Positions 43,699-55,500 of a stretch of 64,000 bases of DNA are shown here, piece by piece. How positions within the stretch are numbered: position 1 is the first letter of the stretch; every line of letters starts with the position of its first letter. This stretch comes from Macrostomum hystrix (Eukaryota > Platyhelminthes > Macrostomidae). The notes below the pieces were generated by a model. It had not been told where the DNA came from. It did no database searches and saw only the letters and a list, made by a program, of their open reading frames with translations. The translations under genes and the position numbers were made by a program. The stretch lies in contig CATNEN010000039.1 of NCBI GenBank assembly GCA_950097015.1, positions 992,001-1,056,000 on the forward strand. Reading direction: 5' to 3'.

Positions 43699-45020
43699 GT
43701 TTGCGAGCGAGTGAGGAACAGCTGGACTCACTGACTTTAGCTGTTCTCAATGCAATTCAATTTACTCTTAGAAGAGAATCGGTCTGCAACACGGCAAGGT
43801 GGCGGTTTGTGTTTAGAAGAGACCAAAGATTAAATTGAGGCCTGGCGCTGAAGCGGCAGCCCTCGATGAACCCCCGGCCGCTCACCGCTACACTGAACTC
43901 GCCCCAACCCGCGGGACTTATCTCTTATCGAATGCAATGAGACCGGACAGACAGATAGTCAATAGGAATCTGCTTTTCACAACGTCGGTCTCAGTCCGAG
44001 GAGGCCTTGCTGGCTCTTTGCTGGTTGAGTTCAAAATTCAAAGTCTGCCTTTGAGACCACATAACCATTAGACTGCAGAGCCGTGCTCACCATTTGGACA
44101 AAAGACAAGAGTGAGCCAAAGCAAGCGCTGACGCCCAGCTTGCCAAACTGAGCAAACCTGTTCGATATGTTCACAGCTTGACAGTCACAGCTAGGACCAG
44201 TTCAAGCAATGCAAAACCTTTATCAAATCAGGCAGACAAGCGAAAATGCTAACAAACACAGTCTGAAAAACAACCGCAGATCCACATAGAAATAGCAGCC
44301 ACAGGTCTACCATTGATGCGATATACCCTATAACATCTCTGAAGCCTACCTGAGCCTACCTGGGGCCAACAAACAAAATGAAATTGAAATTTCATTACAA
44401 TGAAAAGCTAAATAGCCATACAGATCTAGTCAATGGTACAATTAATATACACATTAATTGCCAAAAATCAATCATATGCACGAATGTGCTAGTGTAGGTG
44501 TGTTTATTTGCTGTTGTCCTGCATTGTTCAAATACTAGAATATGCTCAGGCACAATAGTTTCGTCTCGTTTGACACATCTGTCCCGAATGAGGCAGGTAT
44601 GATCAATGGTTATTATTGGGTTATTTAAACCAATTATGTAAAATTAACTAGAATTTTCATATCATTTGATTTGGTGAAACAATTTAAATTCAGTCTTTCT
44701 TACAACAAAGCATCATGATTTTTTAAGAAGTACCAAGGGGGAATTACCACCGACATTGTTTTCTATTGCAATACTGGCACACAATTATGGTGGATTTGAG
44801 TGCCTGCCTGCCCCATTGCTGTGTAGCGTCGCCATGTGTACGCCTGGTGCTTCCCCCTTCTCTATGTGCGTGTTGCATGTGCATTGTGGGGTAGGTGTCG
44901 CGTCAAAGAGATATAGAGAGAGTGCAAGTACGTGCGTACGACCTATCACTAAGCTTTCAATGTAAATATAAAGCAAATGTTGGCCATAAACTTCTAAGAC
45001 TTTTTTCTCTGTCTCAACAA
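43699..45020. other. ACSL 5' flank and spacer
   Basis: No conserved gene. Around 44050-44090 the minus strand has CTAATGGTTATGTGGTCTCA and TTTTGAACTCAACC, weakly like a tRNA-derived SINE head (A and B boxes). Short open frames at 43835-44071 and 44756-44965 have no domain. Confidence 0.4.
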
Positions 45021-45029
45021 CCTCAGAGT

Positions 45030-45560
45030 AAGAACGACGGTCACCAGATGTGGCCCAGAAAGCCCAAGACCTGCTCAAGACTGAGGCTGAAGAAGAAGAA
45101 ATCGAAAGTGTTCTGGGAGCACTGCGGCTCAAACAGCAGCAACTGCAGACAGCAGATGAAGAACTGGCTGCTGACGTCGACGAGAAAGCTCTTCAATAGG
45201 AGGTGGAGCAAACGCTAGAGTATGACCTGCTGGCAGGAAGGACGATTTCGAGCCTAACCAGACGGCTGCAGACACTTCAAGACCAGCGGAAAAGCAGAGC
45301 ACTATTCAACAGACAGCTGCGTCCACTCCACAACAAGAGCGCGCAAACTTGGCGACTTAGCCGGCGATCATGCTACCGAAGCTGCAGCCACCGTCATTCA
45401 GTGGAGATCGCACTCAGTCGACCGCATTCTGGGACTGCTTCAGCTCAAGCATCCATGACAAGTCTAGTCTGAGTGTCGTAGACAAATTCGGCTGTCTACA
45501 GTCGTGCCTCTCTGGAGAAGCCAGAGACACAGCCCAAAAATATTCTACCACCGAGATTTA
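45030..45560 (+). mobile_element. BEL/Pao gag remnant
   Basis: At 45370 onward: LPKLQPPSFSGDRTQSTAFW, then DCFSSSIHD, LSVVDKFGCLQSCLSGEA. This is the well-known start of BEL/Pao gag (DUF1759-type, LPKLxLPxFSGD...FWDxF...). The preceding 300 bases are Gln/Lys-rich in shifting frames (VEQTLEYDLLAGRTISSL), consistent with the upstream coiled region. The frame closes into AT-rich sequence after about 45560; no pol follows. Confidence 0.7.
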
Positions 45561-45698
45561 CTTATTTGTTGAACATCTGAAACTATTGAAATATTCAATG
45601 ATTCTTAATTTTCATAGATTCCAAATGCATTTAATACATCTAAGCATGTCAATAGGCACTGCACTGTCAGTACAGCTTGACACATGTTCTTTTTACAG

Positions 45699-45820
45699 CT
45701 TGTCAACCCAACCCCATGTGTCAGCACCTCAGCCGCAGTATCTACTGGCCTTCACATGGCTTGTCAACCCAACCCCATGTGTCAGCACCTCAGCCGCAGT
45801 ATCTACTGGCCTTCACCTAG
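45699..45820. repeat. Two-copy 61-bp direct repeat
   Basis: CTTGTCAACCCAACCCCATG and the following 41 bases occur twice back to back, with no difference I can see within the unit. It is a recent duplication. Confidence 0.9.
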
Positions 45821-45839
45821 TAACTTGTTACTAGCCACA

Positions 45840-48059
45840 ACTTCACCACCTAAGTGAAACTCTAAGAAATTCAGAGTTGACACACAGTGACTAGACACTT
45901 AATTGTAAACACAATTTTAATCATGAGCAATGTGCAATCAAGTCCTCAAAATTATACTTGGCTAGTCCATATATCAAAGTAATATTTTATTTCAAAGGGA
46001 CTATTGATAACAGCATGGCATAATTCAATTTAAGTGCAGCAATCAAGTTTATGGACAAAATGGACAAAAATGGACAAAAAAACTTGGTTTACTGAATAAA
46101 ACAAATTGTTATATTTTTGAAATTTAGCTTATTTTTATTGTGAACCCATTTTTAACAATAATGAGGCATGGCTAGCAATAAAATAATTGAAAAGATGTTA
46201 TGCAACTATATTTTAAATCAGCTGGACAAACTTGCTTTTTAAAATACCTAGATAAGACCATTGTTCAAGATACCAATTTTAAGAATAAGGCTAGACAACT
46301 ATCAGATAATAACAAACCTGCTATGATACTATAGCTAGGCTTAAAAGATTATTACAAAACTACCATTGGGTTATGGTTTAAAGCAAAAGCATTATTAAAA
46401 ATCTTATTTGCTTTTTTAATGTTAAGCAAATAAATACCAAACCATTTTTGTGTTAGCCAATGGGTTGGAAAAAGAATATATTTGCTATATTATAATTTGT
46501 GTATTTACTTGGTTTTTCTGATTTAAAAAAATGTCTGACTTTGCTATCTATTAGCAGTGTAAGTTAGGGATGCTAAAGACAATGTGACAAGCTTTTTTAA
46601 CTTTTGTCACACTACTAAGGCATTGAGAGAAACAGATAACTTAAGGCTTATTCCAGTGCTTATTAAACAATCTTCAAAAACCAAAGGAGCTAAGTCAGGC
46701 CTATAGCCCAGATCATATTGTGTGCATGCAAGAAGGAAAATGGGGAAATTTGATTTGCATGCCAAGGTTAGAGAGTTTTTTAATTGCACACTAGTGCACA
46801 CAAATGTGGCATACAGAAACATGTACATCACAATGAAGCTGATAATAGTAATTTATAAAATACATAACATGTTTCACTTAAAAAGACAAAGTTGATTACA
46901 TGTTGCATTTTGCTAAAAGCAAAGCTAAAAGCTAAAAGCAATTCGTAATTTAATTTAAATATAATTAACTATAACTATATAACTCTAACTATAATTCTAA
47001 TTTAACTATTGTAATGATTATTAGTCAATTAAAAAAATTTGAAATATTTATGCTACTGAGAGAATATTTTGTTTTAGTCATGTGAAGTCCATCGTTTTTA
47101 ATATACATTGTACATAAAAGTATGTTAAATATTTTATTGATTTTATACAATTAAAGCTATTTTATTGTATGATTTGTGACTAATAGATATCAATAATAAA
47201 AATATAAGCAACATAATTGATCTATTTTCAAATGTATATATGCACACCATGCATGTCAAGGTGCAAACCAACCCTTGAAACATATATTGATACATGCCAT
47301 GCATGTCTGCCTAAGCAATTATATGTAGGAATTTTCTGGAGTGCACTACATGATCTGGACTATTTAGTCAAGTTTCAGTAGTTATTTTATTTTAAATCAA
47401 TAGTGATTTAGATTTACAAATATAAATAATCAACAACAGTTATAGCAATAGGCTAGAGCATGCCCTAGCATAGCAGCCCATAGTTAGGATCATTCAAATA
47501 ATATCATGACCCCTATTGGAATAAGTTGACAAATTGCATCCAACCATCAGTCACATTTTCAGACTTTTTGGTGTCACATCAGGTTGCAGAATAGAATAGG
47601 GCCTTGACCAGAAAACTCTTGCATGTCTTGGATTGAAGTATATGGCATGTAGATATATATGTTAATTTTTCAAGAGGTTGGCACCTTGGCATGTAGGCCT
47701 ATATATACTGGAGTTATCAATAATCAAATTTTATAATTTAGCTTAGCTTGAAAATGAAATTCACATATTGATTTCTGATTTGCACCCACAATAATTTAAG
47801 CTATACGAGATGCTTTGTAATTTAGTTTTTAATACTAATCATAGATGGCTATTTGCCTAAGTTTTCAAAAGAGTTATAAATTTAGAAAGAGAATTATAAA
47901 ATTTACTTGAATCCTGCCTACTAAAAAATCATGCCTATATTGCCAACAATATACCCTCACCTAAACATTAGGACAACAAAAATAAAACATCAAGGCCCTA
48001 CTGGGCTACCCTCTGCCCCCCCCTAGAGCAAGCAATGCATATTAAATCTGACAAAATGC
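45840..48059. other. AT-rich spacer
   Basis: No coding sequence, RNA gene or structured repeat recognised in about 2.2 kb of AT-rich DNA. Confidence 0.45.
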
Positions 48060-48061
48060 TT

Positions 48062-50165
48062 TACTAGAAGGCTAGAAGGGTAGAAGGTTAAGCAGGAGAA
48101 GGCGGGAAAGAATGCGCGGTCCAACAGCCTGGTGCTCCAGGATGGTCGCGCAAGTCGATGGCGCCAATTAAAGGAGAGGAACTCCCCACGAGGCCACGAT
48201 AGGACGATACCCACTTTCCTACAAATTATTAACAGCGCGAGCCGCTGACAGCCGGCTGGTGAGTTAAAGCTCAAAAAGCTGTTTAACTAATTTTTCTAAG
48301 AGTTAAATAGAGTTGCTATTAGTTTAGTTAAAACATAAATTTGCATTCAATTTTAACTTCAGTTTCAATAAAATGACTACTTAGCTAAATAATTGGCAGA
48401 CTTGTTAATTCTCAGAAAAATCTGTTAAAAAACTATTTTTTAAGTTAAACAAATTCCTTTGCATAAAACGATAAAAATTTATTTCACCAAACTTAGGACC
48501 ACAAAAAAACTAAATAAATAAATAGCTATACGTGCAGCACACAAAAAATATTCTCACACAAAACGCACTAACTTTGCTAAGATTCTGTCGACGTGGCTAC
48601 AGACACCCAGTAAGTTCCATTTAAACTCGTTACTAGATCGCCTCTGATATGGGTATTTTCGACTAGTAGTATCTGCTGTGTCGCAAATGGCTAAGTGAAG
48701 CTCATTCGTAAGAAGTAGTCTAAGCTCGAGGCAAGACTAAATATTTATTGCGATTCAGCATATAGCGAGATATTTCATAGCGATCATGGGATGGGTGGAA
48801 AATGACAATATTCTAGGGTAGTCGGCTAGGTGCACACAGGTGGATGCACGCAGATAATATAATCAGAGAAAAAGAGAGCAAGATCTTGTACTGCAATAAA
48901 AACTGAGTGAATAATATAATAACCACAATAACAGAATGAATAATATAAACCACACGTCAAAGGCTGCCTCAATAAAAAGGGAGGTATTGTTTGCTTTCTG
49001 AATCGAAAATGGAGTGATAGAATTAGTAAGATATAAAGGATATCACAAATGAACAATTTGCTAAAAAACTATTTTCCACCTCAAAACCAGGCTGCAAACA
49101 ATGCACCATAGAGAGCTCGATCAACCGCCTTCGATCAGGCTTCTGCTTCTCTCCCACAAGGTGAGCCAAGAGTTCTTCCTGCTGGTATGCATGAGAACTT
49201 ATTTTCAGGCAGGTTAGGGGACAACCGCATGCACGCTAAGGAGTTGCCCACCTGATCCGCGGCTTTGTCAATCCCAAGGTAATCAGTCTAGCGATACTGA
49301 CTACCTGCAAGAATTGTTGGTTGAAGAACTAAGAAACATGGTCTTCAAGTAGCAGCCACGAAGCTTAGGAAAGATCCCCGTCGGCCAATGGATCGCTGGC
49401 AAAGCTTAACTTCTTAAGCGACTAATTGCAGATGACGGCTCGATGATCTACTTACGAAGACATACAACGACGACGCTAGCGACGACGCTAACTCACCAGC
49501 CGGCTGTCAGCGGCTCAGCGGCTCGCGCAGTTAGTGTTACTTAATTTTAAAGGCAAGTGGGTGTCGTGGGGATTTGCTCTCCCATTGATTCGCGCCACCC
49601 CCGACATCATTACCGCCTTCTTCCGTAACCTTCTCCCATTCTTCCCTAGCCTTCTACCCCTTTCTTCCCTAGCCTTCTACCCCTTTCTTCCCTAGCCTTC
49701 TACCCCCTTCTTTCCTAGCCTTATAACCCTTTCTTCCGTAGCCTTCTACCCCCTTCTTTCCTAGCCTTATAACCCTTTCTTCCCTCAGCGGCTCAGCGGC
49801 TCGCGCAGTTAGTGTTACTTAATTTTAAAGGCAAGTGGGTGTCGTGGGGATTTGCTCTCCCATTGATTCGCGCCACCCCCGACATCATTACCGCCTTCTT
49901 CCGTAACCTTCTACCCATTCTTCCCTAGCCTTCTACCCCTTTCTTCCCTAGCCTTCTACCCCTTTCTTCCCTAGCCTTCTACCCCCTTCTTTCCTAGCCT
50001 TATAACCCTTTCTTCCGTAGCCTTCTACCCCCTTCTTTCCTAGCCTTATAACCCTTTCTTCCCTAGCCTTCTACCCCCTTCTTTCCTAGCCTTATAACCC
50101 TTTCTTCCGTAGCCTTCTAACCCTTTCTTCCCTAGCCTTCTACCCTCTACTTTCCTAGCCTTCTA
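48062..50165. mobile_element. Foldback-like element with long inverted arms
   Basis: The left arm (48062-48268) and right arm (about 49487-49680) are inverted copies over about 200 bp. The inner ends are nearly identical (GAGCCGCTGACAGCCGGCTG, GTGAGTTA), and outer blocks also match (TGGCGC-AAT, CTCCCCACGA, ACCCACTT-CCT, AGAAGGCTAG). The loop (48270-49486) has no intact gene; near 49370 a decayed plus-strand frame (GKIPVGQWIAG) resembles a DIRS-type gag motif also present at 19600. The right arm is extended by a tandem duplication: CAGCGGCTCAGCGGCTCGCG at 49508 recurs at 49786, followed by CCTTCTACCC arrays. This architecture resembles Foldback transposons; target duplication not found. Confidence 0.6.
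49640..50165. repeat. About 21-bp tandem repeats in the right arm of the foldback-like element
   Basis: Units of CCTTCTACCCCTTTCTTCCC plus TAG, alternating with CCTTATAACCCTTTCTTCCG forms, in two blocks (49640-49785 and 49915-50165) separated by the duplicated arm sequence. Confidence 0.9.
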
Positions 50166-50646
50166 CCGCATGAGTCCAACCTCTCCCTGAATCTCACAAA
50201 GGTGACTCACCCACCACCACGAGTCTCACATTAAGTCTCACGCCTGAGTTTCCTCTCTCCTGAGTCTCACAGTCTCCGTGACTCTCAACTCTTCGCCCCT
50301 CCCAATTATCTACAAATAAATAAGTCGCAGTCTTAAGAAAAAAAAGGTTGACCAAAAATAGACAATCAAATGAAATGAAACAGTCAATACTCACCAAGGA
50401 CATGGAAAGCGGACAATAAGTAATACCTCGAAAGCTAAGCGATAAATTGCTAGTTTAAACAGGCGGGTGCATCGAATTTTGCCAGCGAGAGAAATGACAG
50501 TTATCATCGCTCTCACTTATAAGTTCTACTTGTATTTTTAAACCATACGCTCGTATCCATCAAACCACCCGCTTGTGGGAAAGCTTTCATACCGCCCACG
50601 CAAAGCATATTTTAACCACGTGCTATGATATGCTATTTTTAGCTTC
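50166..50646. other. Spacer
   Basis: No gene recognised. Several short CTGAGTCTCAC-type words near 50160-50290 repeat irregularly. Confidence 0.4.
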
Positions 50647-50839
50647 TTAACGAATGGTGAGACAGCAATAGAGTCGCTGTAACGTGCCCATGCGTTTTCT
50701 CTGAATCGCAAAGAGTGGGGCCACCGAATAAAATAGATTATTCAATTGCATAATTAATTTCCACTGATTCGATCCAACCAATTTAAGTTTTTTAGGATCT
50801 CCAGATGATTCAGCGGACAGGAAGCAGCCAGCCTGCTGA

Positions 50840-51350
50840 GGAGCGCGATTGCGCGCAATGATGGTGCGGGCGTTGCCCGCCTGCACTGCGGTGCCGCGGC
50901 GACGGAGGATACGGCCCCGAACACCGAGCTCGCCAGTCCTGGCGCGGATTCGGGCGGCCAAGGTGTCGATCAGCTCGACCGCTTGCGGGCCGAATGCGCC
51001 CAGCGTCTCAACGCCAAATGGGCGGAAGTCAGCGAACTTGGCGGTTGCAGAGGTCAGCGAACTTGGCGGTTGCAGAGGTCAGCGAACTTGGCGGTTGCAA
51101 AGGTCAGCGAACTTGGCGGTTGCAGAGGTCAGCGAACTTGGCGGTTGCAGAGGTCAGCGAACTTGGCGGTTGCAGAGGTCAGCGATCTTGGCGGTTGCAG
51201 AGGTCAGCGAACTTGGCGGTTGCAGAGGTCAGCGAACTTGGCGGTTGCAGAGGTCAGCGAACTTGACGGTTGCAGAGGTCAGCGGACTTGACGGTTGCAG
51301 AGGTCAGCGAACTTGGCGTTGGCGGTCTTGCGCGCCTCAGCAGCTTCTGC
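50840..51350 (-). mobile_element. C-terminal relic of a LINE-type polyprotein split by a 25-bp array
   Basis: Reading the minus strand, AEARKTANAKFAD (51350 down) breaks into the 25-bp array and resumes at about 51030 as FRPFGVETLGAFGPQAVELI, then LAARIRARTGE and RRGTAVQAGNARTIIARN to about 50840. This matches my recollection of the tail following RT in many invertebrate LINE polyproteins (F.PF..ETLG...P.A......L...I...TGE...R.R.S.A.QRGNA..I). The array units are themselves copies of KFADL coding sequence. Confidence 0.5.
51030..51315. repeat. 25-bp minisatellite inside the LINE relic
   Basis: About 11 copies of AGAGGTCAGCGAACTTGGCG plus GTTGC. All three plus frames and parts of the minus strand are open. 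The first and last copies merge with GGAAGTCAGCGAACTTGGCG and GGTCAGCGAACTTGGCGTTG of the coding relic. Confidence 0.95.
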
Positions 51351-51881
51351 GACAGCAGAGGCTTGCAGGTGACTTGGGGCGCAGGTGTGAGTGACTGTCG
51401 CTTCCCAGGCCAGCGGCAGACCCCGCTCGACGCCGTCGAATCGGCGGGAGTCGCTCCCGGACAGGCCAGCGGGTTGACGTCGTCGTAGTCAGCGAGTGCC
51501 GGCGGGTCACGAAAAGACGCACCGGCGCGGAGTTCGTAGGTGGCCCAGTGAGATGGAGCATCGTGGCGGTCGATGGAGCCGAGCCGCTCGGCGATTGCAC
51601 TGAGGGCGCGCTTGGCTAATGACTCTCCCACAGCGGATGCGCCGACTGCAGCTCCGAGCAGCTTGAATTTGTCAGGAGTGGTGGCGGAGCAGCCTGGCAG
51701 GATTTTGCGACTGCCTGTGACGAACGAGGGGTCAGCAGACACGGTTTCGCATTGAGCTTCATTGACCCGAGGCCGACGGCGGCCGGTTTCCGGGCAGCAG
51801 CGTCATTGCGGTCCAGATGCCGGTCAGGAAAAAGTACGCCACAGTGACTAGCACCAGCACTGCATGCCTTCGGTTCATTGT
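51254..51881 (-). CDS. Possible type II membrane protein, frame-broken, uncertain
   Basis: An ATG at about 51868 opens MNRRHAVLVLVTVAYFFLTG, then IWTAMTLLPGNRPPSAS, a good signal-anchor with positive N-flank as in Golgi type II proteins, but it stops after 39 codons. A shifted frame continues past that point (NEAQCETVSADPSFVTGSRK) for about 170 codons, Cys-containing with no family I recognise, and ends in the array. A single frameshift or a small intron could join them. It overlaps the LINE relic at its end, so an element-encoded protein is also possible. Confidence 0.25.
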
Positions 51882-52480
51882 TACAGGACGCGCCTGAGGT
51901 TTAGGTTCCCAGGTGGACCTGCATTGCGAATCATTGGCAATTGCCTACCAGAACAGAGTTTCGTTGAAAACTGATTGACAGGCCTCATAGCAGAATTTTA
52001 AAGCAAAATACTTGACGATACTGAATCACACTTTCAGCAAAATATAGCTAAAAGTAGAAGTAGAAGTTGCAAGCTACCTTTTCTGGACTAGTCTGCTGCT
52101 GAATTTCGTTTCCACGGGGTGGCTCGTTTCAGTATCTGCAGCAAGCAGCAGGGAAACTCTTTTAAAACCATCGGCAGCTGTTGCTCCCAGATCGCGCAGA
52201 CTTGTTGCCTCCAGTGAGATCCCTAGCTGAGGCCGCGCTGTGATGTTCAGTAATGCGACTTAATCTGCAGTTAGCATGGCCACAAAATTCTCAGGCAAAT
52301 AAAATGGAAGATATGTACTATATTATAGTATGTACTTTATGACAGACAAATTTATATCCAAAAAGAAGCAAAGCAAGTGCGCTCTACTTTTCTCAATCAA
52401 TGTTTCCAAGAAGCCGTTTAACTAATCCCTTGCTTCTGACAGTGCAAAACTATGCAGAAAGCCAAACCAAGCTTATTTTA
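51882..52480. other. Spacer upstream of the 51.9-kb frame and downstream of eL6
   Basis: No coding sequence recognised. The right end borders the eL6 poly(A) signal. Confidence 0.45.
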
Positions 52481-52486
52481 TTTATT
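52481..52486 (-). terminator. Poly(A) signal of eL6
   Basis: AATAAA on the minus strand (context AAGAATAAATAAAATAAGC), about 35 bases after the eL6 stop, the usual compact 3' UTR of a ribosomal-protein gene. Confidence 0.75.
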
Positions 52487-52520
52487 CTTTCTTATTGCAC
52501 ACAAAATCTGTTGAAGTCTT

Positions 52521-55500
52521 TCAAAACAGCAGCTCGTGCGGCTTCTGACCGGAGCTAATGCTGAACAGCGACTTCAGGTAGGACCTGAGCATCGCGCCAT
52601 CGCCAGTAGCCTTGATGGCGCCCATTAAGGCCTTATCAACGGCGGCTTGGTCTTCGCGACGTTCAGCCGACACAGCGTAGGCGGCCTCGGACTTGGCAAA
52701 GATGTCGCCAGCGCCTGACGCTTTCTTGTTGGCAGCGGCCGAGCGCTGACGGCGGAAATAGGCGTCGTTCAGGCGCTCCGGCAGAGCCACCTTGCTGATG
52801 TCGATGCGGGTCTTGGTGCCGATGACGTAGCGCTGGCTGACGCGACGCAGCGGGCAGCCATTGAGCTTGCGCGGACCAGTTACGAGAAGCAGGCCGCTCT
52901 CCAGCTGCTTGAGCAGAACAACCCGCTTGCCCTTGTGCCGGCCAGCCAGTAGGATCAAAATAGCGCCCGGCACCAGGCTGGGGCGCAGGCGACGCACGTG
53001 CTTCTTGAAGGTTTTTTTAGGCCGCAGCTGCACCTTGCGGCTGGGCACCTGGGTCGGCAGGGACTTAGGCTGGAAAGAAACAGAAGCAATGTACTCGAAT
53101 CTTGTCATTACAAAGAGCCGCCCAACCCACCCGAACTACTAGACCTGCTGTGCTGATAACAGTTTCATACAGACACACCCGAACTACTAGACCTGCTGTG
53201 CTGATAACAGTTTCATACAGACACACCCGAACTACTAGACCTGCTGTGCTGATAACAGTTTCATACAGACACACCCGAACTACTAGACCTGCTGTGCTGA
53301 TAACAGTTTCATACAGAACCACCCGAACTACTAGACCTGCTGTGCTGATAACAGTTTCATACAGACCCACCCGAACTACTAGACCTGCTGTGCTGATAAC
53401 AGTTTCATACAGACCCACCCGAACTACTAGACCTGCTGTGCTGATAACAGTTTCATACAGACACACCCGAACTACTAGACCTGCTGTGCTGATAACAGTT
53501 TCATACAGACCCACCCGAACTACTAGACCTGCTGTGCTGATAACAGTTTCATACAGACACACCCGAACTACTAGACCTGCTGTGCTGATAACAGTTTCAT
53601 AGAGACCCACCCGAACTACTAGACCTGCTGATGCTGATAACAGTTTCATAGAGACCCACCCGAACTACTAGACCTGCTGTGCTGATAACAGTTTCATACA
53701 GACCCACCCGAACTACTAGACCTGCTGTGCTGATAACAGTTTCATACAGACCCACCCGAACTACTAGACCTGCTGTGCTGATAACAGTTTCATACAGACC
53801 CACCCGAACTACTAGACCTGCTGTGCTGATAACAGTTTCATAGCTTGTTAAAGTGAAACACTAGGAAACGACAAGGCTACAAACTCCCACCCATTGCGCT
53901 CATCTCTCGCCCAGATGAGCGCATACTCACCGACTTGCGGTAGACCTTCCTCTCGCCGCCATTCTTGTCGCCCTTGATCTGCTTGACAACGAAAGCGGCT
54001 ACAGCCTTCTTGGTCGCGCTTTTAGCTGCCGGAGTCTTAACCTTCTTGACTTTGTAGGCCGCCTTGCGCTGAAAGATGCGAGCCCTGCTGTACTTCATTA
54101 GCTGGCCAGCGTTGATGGCCGAGTTCTTCGGCTTGTGGGGACCCTTAGTCTTGGCCATTTGCTGCAAACAATTCAGGTGCGATTGGTTTGACAGTTTCAT
54201 TGTAGCTCGGGGGTTGGAAAACTTAAAGTCCTCGCAATCGCAGGTTAAAGAGAAGGAAAAATTATCCGAGAGAGTAAGAGAAGACATGAGACCAAGGAGA
54301 AATGTGACTGGATATACGAGACAAGGGAGAAAATATACAGGAAAGATAGAGATGGGGAAATTACGAGGGGTGTTGCAAAAGTTTGATTCTTCAAAAACTT
54401 TAAACAGACGAACAGGCAACTGTATTTTATAATATTACTAGCTTTTTTTGCCCGTTGTTTTTGGGGCAGAAATTTAAAGCAAAGCAGTAAGCAATTCACG
54501 TCTCTGTATTAACTTTATAGTGAAGGTCACCATTTATTTATTTACTGCATTAATGAAAAGTGAAGAGTTTGTTTAAGGTCGTTTTAAGTAAAAAAGAAGT
54601 GAAAAGTTTGTCCAAACAGCCCCCTCTTGATTACTTCTTTAGAAACATGTCTCTTAGCCACTCCTCTATGCAGTCAGTGGCAGATCCAGGAATTTTGTTT
54701 TGGGGCGGTCTGTCAGGGGAGCGCCATGAGAATCACAGAGGGGGTGCCAGCAGCCGAAAAAGGGCGCCAGGAGCCAAGAAAGGGCGCCAGCGGCTGAAAA
54801 ACGGGAGCCAGCGGCTGAAAAAGGGGCGCCAGCGGCCGAAAAGGGGCGCCAGTGCTGCGACTGGCGCCCCTGGTGGGGGCATCTTATTCCCATGATTAAA
54901 ATTTGGGGGGGGGGGCGACTGCCCCCCGCCCCCCCCCTAAATCTGCCTCTGTATACAGTATGCATGTACACGCGTATACATAAGGAAAATAGCCATGGCA
55001 TAACAATAACAATGTCAAAGAAACAAAATTAAACTGTTTCAGAGTTCAGAGTTAGACAGGTCAAGGTCAATTCGTGACTACTTTTCTATTAATTGCTTGC
55101 GAGTCACCTCAAGGCCTGGGGATACACCACATTCTTCGTTCTTCCCCTTGGTGCGAAAATGAATAGGCCAGCTGGAGTTCCAACACGGGAGCAGGCGACA
55201 TAAAGCTGCCCATGCGAGAAGCAAGGAGTCTCCAGGTTGATGCCAGCCACCTTCAGCGACTGTCCCTGAGCCTTGTTAATAGTCATTGCAAAGCACACTC
55301 TCACAGGGAACTGCAGTCGCTTGAACTGAAATGGCAGGTCCGTGGGGATAATTGGAATCCGGGGAACGAACACAGACTCTCCTCTGCCAGATCCAGTCAT
55401 TATCGTGGCCTCAATCACGTGTGGGAAGAGCCGCCTGACTATCAGTCTGGTGCCGTTACACAGCCTTGGCGCATTCAGGTTGCGGAGGAGCATAATTGGT

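Noticed and set aside
44040-44095. Possible tRNA gene or SINE head on the minus strand
   Set aside because: The A-box-like CTAATGGTTATGTGG is suggestive but the B box (TTTTGAACTC) is poor and no acceptor stem can be drawn; mentioned only within the spacer entry.
50849-51394. 181-codon plus-strand frame with ELGGCRGQRTWRLQRSAN repeats
   Set aside because: Product of the 25-bp array; the readable protein signal is on the minus strand.
53102-53602. Plus- and minus-strand 16-residue repeat proteins over the eL6 intron
   Set aside because: The 48-bp period is a multiple of 3, so frames stay open; splice sites show that this is an intron.
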